Shown: positions 6,039 through 9,304 of the stretch, in pieces
Numbering within the stretch: the first letter of the stretch is position 1
Layout of the letters: every line of letters begins with the position of its first letter
Assembly (NCBI GenBank): GCA_900767075.1
Contig: CAAFXX010000544.1
Span: 1-9,304, forward strand
Source: Bacteroidales bacterium
Lineage (GTDB): Bacteria > Bacteroidota > Bacteroidia > Bacteroidales > Muribaculaceae
Length of the DNA stretch: 9,304 nucleotides
Direction of reading: 5' to 3'
Translations under genes and position numbers: made by a program
The notes under the pieces: generated by a model
What the model saw: only the letters and a program-made list of their open reading frames with translations
Told to the model about the DNA's origin: nothing
Database searches by the model: none

Positions 6039-8354
6039 TTAGAATGCCAGATTGACACCGAAGAGATATGTCCTTGAACGGGGATAGAAGCCGAGGTCGA
6101 CGCCCGATACCCATGAAGATGTACCGTAACCGATTTCGGGGTCCATGCCGTCATATTTTGTAAATGTCACAAGGTTCTGGACTTGGAAGTACAGGCGACA
6201 GTTGCTCAGCCACTTCTGGTTGATGAGGGGGGCGAAGTTATATCCGATGGTCAGGTTGCTGATGCGGAAGAAATCGCCGTCCTGAAGATAGAGGTCGGAG
6301 AATTGCCAGTTGATATTGTCGTTCGTCACGCGGGGCATCTTGTTGGAGGTGCCTTCGCCTGTCCAGCGGTCAAGAATTGTGGTGGTGTAATTAGCCTTGG
6401 GGTTGCCCTGGTTTCTGTAGCTCTGCACGATCTTGTTGCCGACCTGTCCGACACCCACGATTCCGAGGTCGAAATTCTTGTAGTAAAGGTTGATGTTGAC
6501 GCCGTATGTGAACTTGGGGATGCCGTTGCCGAGGTCGGTCTTGTCGTCGTCATTGACGGTTCCGTTGTGGTCAAGGTCCACAAAGATCACATCGCCAGGT
6601 TTGGGGTCGGACTGGAGGATACCGTTGCCGGCTGCTCTCCATGCGGCGATCTGTGCCTGGTTCTGGAAAACGCCGGCTGTCTTGTAGCCCCAGAAGTAAC
6701 CGATGGGGTGACCGTTCTCGGCGCGGTAGTATTCCGGTGCATTATCATACAGTTCGTTGGTTGTGCCGTGGATGATGCCGTCCTGTGTGGGGATCGAGCC
6801 GACACGGTTGCGGTTGTATGCACCGTTCACGCTTATATTGTAGGAGAAATCATTGCCGATCACGTCGTTCCATCCGAGAGAGATCTCGACACCCGTGTTC
6901 TTCACGTTTCCGCCGTTGATAAAGGGAGCGTCGGTACCTGCCGTGGCGAGGATAGGAGCCTGGACTAGCCAGTTCTTGGTGTTCTTCAGATAGAAGTCGA
7001 AATTGGCGGAAAGCCTGCCGTTGAAGAAGCGTGCGTCGAAACCGGCATCAAACTGCTCGGAGGACTCCCATGTCAGATCCATGTTTCCGAGACGGAGGGG
7101 ATATGCGCCCCAGTAGTTCTCGAGAGTGGTGGAGTAACCGCCGTTGTATGCGCCGCCCTGACCCATATACTGACCGAAGAAATAGTGAGTGTTGTCGACG
7201 GTTATCGGCGAAAGATAGCGGTAGTTGTCGATGTTCTGGTTGCCGACCTTACCGTAGCTTACACGGATCTTCAGGAAAGAGAGCCAGTTGCGGGTAGATT
7301 CCATGAAATTTTCGCTTGAAAGGTTCCAGCCAGCCGATACCGAGGGGAACCAGCCGTGGCGGTGACCTCTTGCAAACTTCGAGGATCCGTCGTTACGCAA
7401 CGTGAAATTGATCATGTATTTCTCCTGCCAGTTCCATCCAAGCCTGCCGAAATAGCTGACACGGCGTTCCTGGTCGTAGGGGTTGCCCGAAGCGGAAAGA
7501 CCGTCGCCTGTCGATGCCGCCGTACCGTTGTTGACCCATGCATATGGCCATGAGTCGAATCCTTCCTTCAGGAAAGCATTGCCGGCTCCGACATGGGTGC
7601 CCTTGAGCTGGTATGCCTCCATACCGATGAGGGCGTTGAACTCATGGTCCTTGATCTTCCATTCATAAGAAGCGGTGTTGGTCCATGTAAGCTCGAGACC
7701 GTGGTTCATGCCCTGGCTTACGGAAGTCTTGGAGACGTTCTGGATGTAGGGGGAGAAGTTATAAAGAGGAGTGAAGCTGCGGTTTTCGCTCGAGGTGTAG
7801 TTCACGCCGAAAACAGTTTTGATCTTGAGGTTCTTGATGGGCTGGACCTGTGCATAGGCGTTTGCCGTGAGATAGGCGTTCTTATTCTGGTTGTACTTGA
7901 ACACCTGCATCATGCCGTAAGGGTTGCCGTCGTACATATACCAGTCGGAGTTGCCCGTGTTGTTCAGCTCGCCGTCGGCGTCATAGACGGGAGCAAGCGG
8001 TGATGTATTGAAGGCGCCTTTAAGTGTCTGCGTCATACCGAAATACTGGTTGCCTATATCCTGGCCTTTCTGCTTGGAATAGACGAACGAAACCTGCTCG
8101 CCGATCTGGATGAGCTCGCCGAACAGCTTGTGGTCGGAATTCACGCGGAAATTGTATCTCGAGAAATTGGATACATCCTTGCCGCCCACGATACCTTCCT
8201 GATTGAGGTAACCGGCTGAAATGGCGTAGGTGCTCGTTGCCGAGCCGCCCGTGACACCCAATGTATAGCTCTGGGTCTTGGCTCCGTTGCTGAACATCTC
8301 GCCGAGCCAGTCGGTATCGATGAGCGAACCGTCGGCACGATAGATGCTGCTCAT
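6039..8354 (-). CDS. SusC-like TonB-dependent transporter, C-terminal barrel fragment (frameshifted)
   Basis: 771 residues that continue the plug/barrel of the SusC protein begun at 9214. The first visible residues (MSSIYRADGSLIDTDW, then SYTLGVTGGS at about 32-41) are typical of the region just after the SusC plug, so this is not a natural protein start. The rest is outer-membrane beta-barrel with many aromatic, Asn- and Gly-rich strands, ending in YLFGVNLAF; the final Phe is the usual signal for barrel insertion. With the upstream fragment and one restored base the full protein would be 1058 residues, normal for SusC. Alone it lacks a signal peptide, the TonB box and most of the plug, so it would not be exported. 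Its ATG overlaps the stop of the first fragment as ATGA. In an intact form the protein imports glycan oligosaccharides together with the SusD encoded downstream. Confidence 0.9.
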   Translation of the reverse strand: MSSIYRADGSLIDTDWLGEMFSNGAKTQSYTLGVTGGSATSTYAISAGYLNQEGIVGGKDVSNFSRYNFRVNSDHKLFGELIQIGEQVSFVYSKQKGQDIGNQYFGMTQTLKGAFNTSPLAPVYDADGELNNTGNSDWYMYDGNPYGMMQVFKYNQNKNAYLTANAYAQVQPIKNLKIKTVFGVNYTSSENRSFTPLYNFSPYIQNVSKTSVSQGMNHGLELTWTNTASYEWKIKDHEFNALIGMEAYQLKGTHVGAGNAFLKEGFDSWPYAWVNNGTAASTGDGLSASGNPYDQERRVSYFGRLGWNWQEKYMINFTLRNDGSSKFARGHRHGWFPSVSAGWNLSSENFMESTRNWLSFLKIRVSYGKVGNQNIDNYRYLSPITVDNTHYFFGQYMGQGGAYNGGYSTTLENYWGAYPLRLGNMDLTWESSEQFDAGFDARFFNGRLSANFDFYLKNTKNWLVQAPILATAGTDAPFINGGNVKNTGVEISLGWNDVIGNDFSYNISVNGAYNRNRVGSIPTQDGIIHGTTNELYDNAPEYYRAENGHPIGYFWGYKTAGVFQNQAQIAAWRAAGNGILQSDPKPGDVIFVDLDHNGTVNDDDKTDLGNGIPKFTYGVNINLYYKNFDLGIVGVGQVGNKIVQSYRNQGNPKANYTTTILDRWTGEGTSNKMPRVTNDNINWQFSDLYLQDGDFFRISNLTIGYNFAPLINQKWLSNCRLYFQVQNLVTFTKYDGMDPEIGYGTSSWVSGVDLGFYPRSRTYLFGVNLAF

Positions 8355-9214
8355 GGAATTCCAGTCGTAGGGTCGCCCCCGCTGTTGATATTTGACTCGT
8401 CCATTATCGTCATGTACTCGCGCGAGTTAAGCATGTGTGCCTTGTGAGCCACGGTCTGCCAGCCGTAATAGCCGTCAAACGATACCTTAGCCCTGCCTTC
8501 CTTGCCGCTTTTCGTGGTTACGAGAACGACACCGTTGGCAGCCTGGGCTCCATAGATGGCGGCTGACGCCGCGTCCTTAAGCACATCGATGCTTTCGATA
8601 TCGGATGGATTGACATTGGCGATGTCACCCTTTATACCGTCGATAAGATAAAGGGGACCTGAGTTGCCCACCGTGCCGAGACCACGGATGTTGACCTTCA
8701 TACCGGCACCTGGTGCGCCCGATTCCGAAGAAATGTTCACACCCGGCATCTGACCCTGCATAGCCTGAAGGGGACTGGTGGTGTTCATCTTGGCGATCTC
8801 ATCACCCTTGACCTGAGACGTGGCACCGGTGACAAGTTTCTTCTTCTGGACGCCGTAACCCACTACGACGACTTCATCGAGGACACCTGAGTTTTCCTCA
8901 AGGGCGACATCAAGCCTGCCGCCGGTGACTTTTACTTCACGAGTGTTATAGCCGACATAACTGAACGACACTGTCGCCCCTCGTTCTGCCTGGATGGTGA
9001 AGTTTCCATCGATGTCGGTTGCGGTACCTGTTTTTGTACCGATCACAAGCACTGACGCTCCAATCAGTGGTTCTCCGTCAGAAGCGGACGTCACGGTGCC
9101 CGTCACCTGTATAGACTGGGCATGGAGCAAACCGACCCCCAGCAGAAAGCACATAAGTGCTGTCGAAAGGCGTCGGATCAATGATCCGTGACACAATACC
9201 TTTGATTTTTTCAT
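8351..9214 (-). CDS. SusC-like TonB-dependent transporter, N-terminal plug fragment (frameshifted)
   Basis: 287 residues holding the start of a SusC-family transporter. An N-terminal signal peptide (positive MKKSK, hydrophobic core about 17-30) ends at LHA-Q, so cleavage by signal peptidase I after residue 32 is likely. Residues about 36-106 are the carboxypeptidase-regulatory-like domain typical of SusC (VTSASDGEPLIGASVLVIGT, then DIDGNFTI). The TonB-box region LDEVVVVGYG is at 112-121, and the plug domain covers about 125-240 with NIRGLG (175-180), PLYLIDG (187-193) and ESIDVLKDAASAAIYGAQAA (207-226). After NINSGGDP the frame is lost and it stops within TTGIP. Adding one base near 8370-8380 restores PYDWNS and joins it to the barrel fragment. 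The ATG at 9214 is the only start giving a full signal peptide. It is first in the PUL operon. Confidence 0.92.
   Translation of the reverse strand: MKKSKVLCHGSLIRRLSTALMCFLLGVGLLHAQSIQVTGTVTSASDGEPLIGASVLVIGTKTGTATDIDGNFTIQAERGATVSFSYVGYNTREVKVTGGRLDVALEENSGVLDEVVVVGYGVQKKKLVTGATSQVKGDEIAKMNTTSPLQAMQGQMPGVNISSESGAPGAGMKVNIRGLGTVGNSGPLYLIDGIKGDIANVNPSDIESIDVLKDAASAAIYGAQAANGVVLVTTKSGKEGRAKVSFDGYYGWQTVAHKAHMLNSREYMTIMDESNINSGGDPTTGIP
8370..8380 (-). other. Frameshift site in the SusC gene
   Basis: On the minus strand the bases AGCGGGGGCGACCCTACGAC span the break. One extra C in the CCC run (plus strand GGG at 8370-8372) would read SGGDPYDWNS, a natural SusC sequence that runs straight into the barrel frame; an extra G in the G5 run (8376-8380) gives SGGRPYDWNS. 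Both are short homopolymers, so sequencing error, real mutation or slippage are all possible. Confidence 0.75.
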
Positions 9215-9268
9215 TGGTAAGACTGGTTTGGTTATTGTTTAATGGTTAGAAATAGTTCCGGCATTAGA

Positions 9269-9299
9269 GAAGTTGTCCAACTGACTTACGGAAGCCAGT
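9269..9299. repeat. Dispersed GAAGTTGTC repeat, copy D, with hairpin upstream of susC
   Basis: GAAGTTGTC at 9269-9277 is followed by CAACTGACTTACGG, matching the ends at 739 and 5841 in order and spacing to within a few bases. Overlapping it, 9280-9287 and 9292-9299 pair on the minus strand as ACTGGCTT / AAGTCAGT with a CCGT loop (8 bp with one G-U). It lies 55-85 bases before the susC ATG and may continue beyond the window. It could be one end of another element copy, an upstream gene's terminator or a leader structure. No clear TAnnTTTG promoter is visible in 9215-9304. Confidence 0.45.
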
Positions 9300-9304
9300 G
9301 AGGA

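Noticed and set aside
6183..6968. Plus-strand open frame opposite the SusC barrel
   Set aside because: Antisense of the barrel; Val/Asp/Ala-rich with no domain.
9215..9304. Bacteroides-type promoter (TTTG / TAnnTTTG) for the PUL
   Set aside because: The best candidate (TATTTCTA near 9247-9254) matches poorly and has no well-spaced -33 box.
1..9304. CRISPR array, tRNA or rRNA genes, insertion-sequence transposase
   Set aside because: No regularly spaced repeats, no tRNA-like cloverleaf or rRNA sequence, and no transposase-like protein was seen on either strand.

Overview
The window looks like chromosomal DNA of a gut-type Bacteroidales bacterium. The evidence is a SusC/SusD pair with a surface lipoprotein and a lipoprotein glycoside hydrolase, all using Bacteroidota-style signal peptides, lipoboxes and barrel ends. 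The moderately high GC and protein style resemble Muribaculaceae, but that family assignment is an inference from memory.

Layout. Bases 1-720 (+) hold the C-terminal part of an AlbA/RecG-like ATP-binding protein with a winged helix-turn-helix tail; its start lies outside the window. Facing it at 764-1252 (-) is a NimA-like flavin-binding protein of the pyridoxamine 5'-phosphate oxidase fold. The rest is one polysaccharide utilization locus (PUL) read on the minus strand, in transcription order: SusC-like TonB-dependent transporter (9214 to 6039, broken by a frameshift near 8370-8380), SusD-like glycan-binding lipoprotein (5835 to 4162), an uncharacterised surface lipoprotein with a PKD-like N-terminus (4134 to 2683), and a GH5 endo-glucanase-type lipoprotein (2631 to 1357). 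A strong hairpin at 1292-1323 probably ends the operon. No regulator (HTCS, ECF sigma/anti-sigma, SusR) is visible; it may lie outside the window.

How the genes would work together. The GH5 enzyme and the two lipoproteins are predicted to sit on the outer surface, where they would bind and cut a beta-linked glucan or related hemicellulose. SusC/SusD would then import the oligosaccharides with TonB-derived energy. The substrate is inferred from GH5 alone and is not proven.

Most unusual points. (1) The susC-susD gap, normally short, is filled almost exactly by a 194-bp element with 20-bp terminal inverted repeats, a second 28-bp inverted arm pair, a GAAA-capped core hairpin and a possible AAT target duplication. 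It could be a MITE-like repeat, a structured RNA or an invertible segment. (2) The end motif of that element (GAAGTTGTC...) recurs between the two convergent genes at 739 and just upstream of susC at 9269, so it belongs to a dispersed family. (3) susC carries a one-base frameshift whose two halves overlap by ATGA. (4) A 12-bp perfect stem lies 10 bases ahead of the GH5 start.
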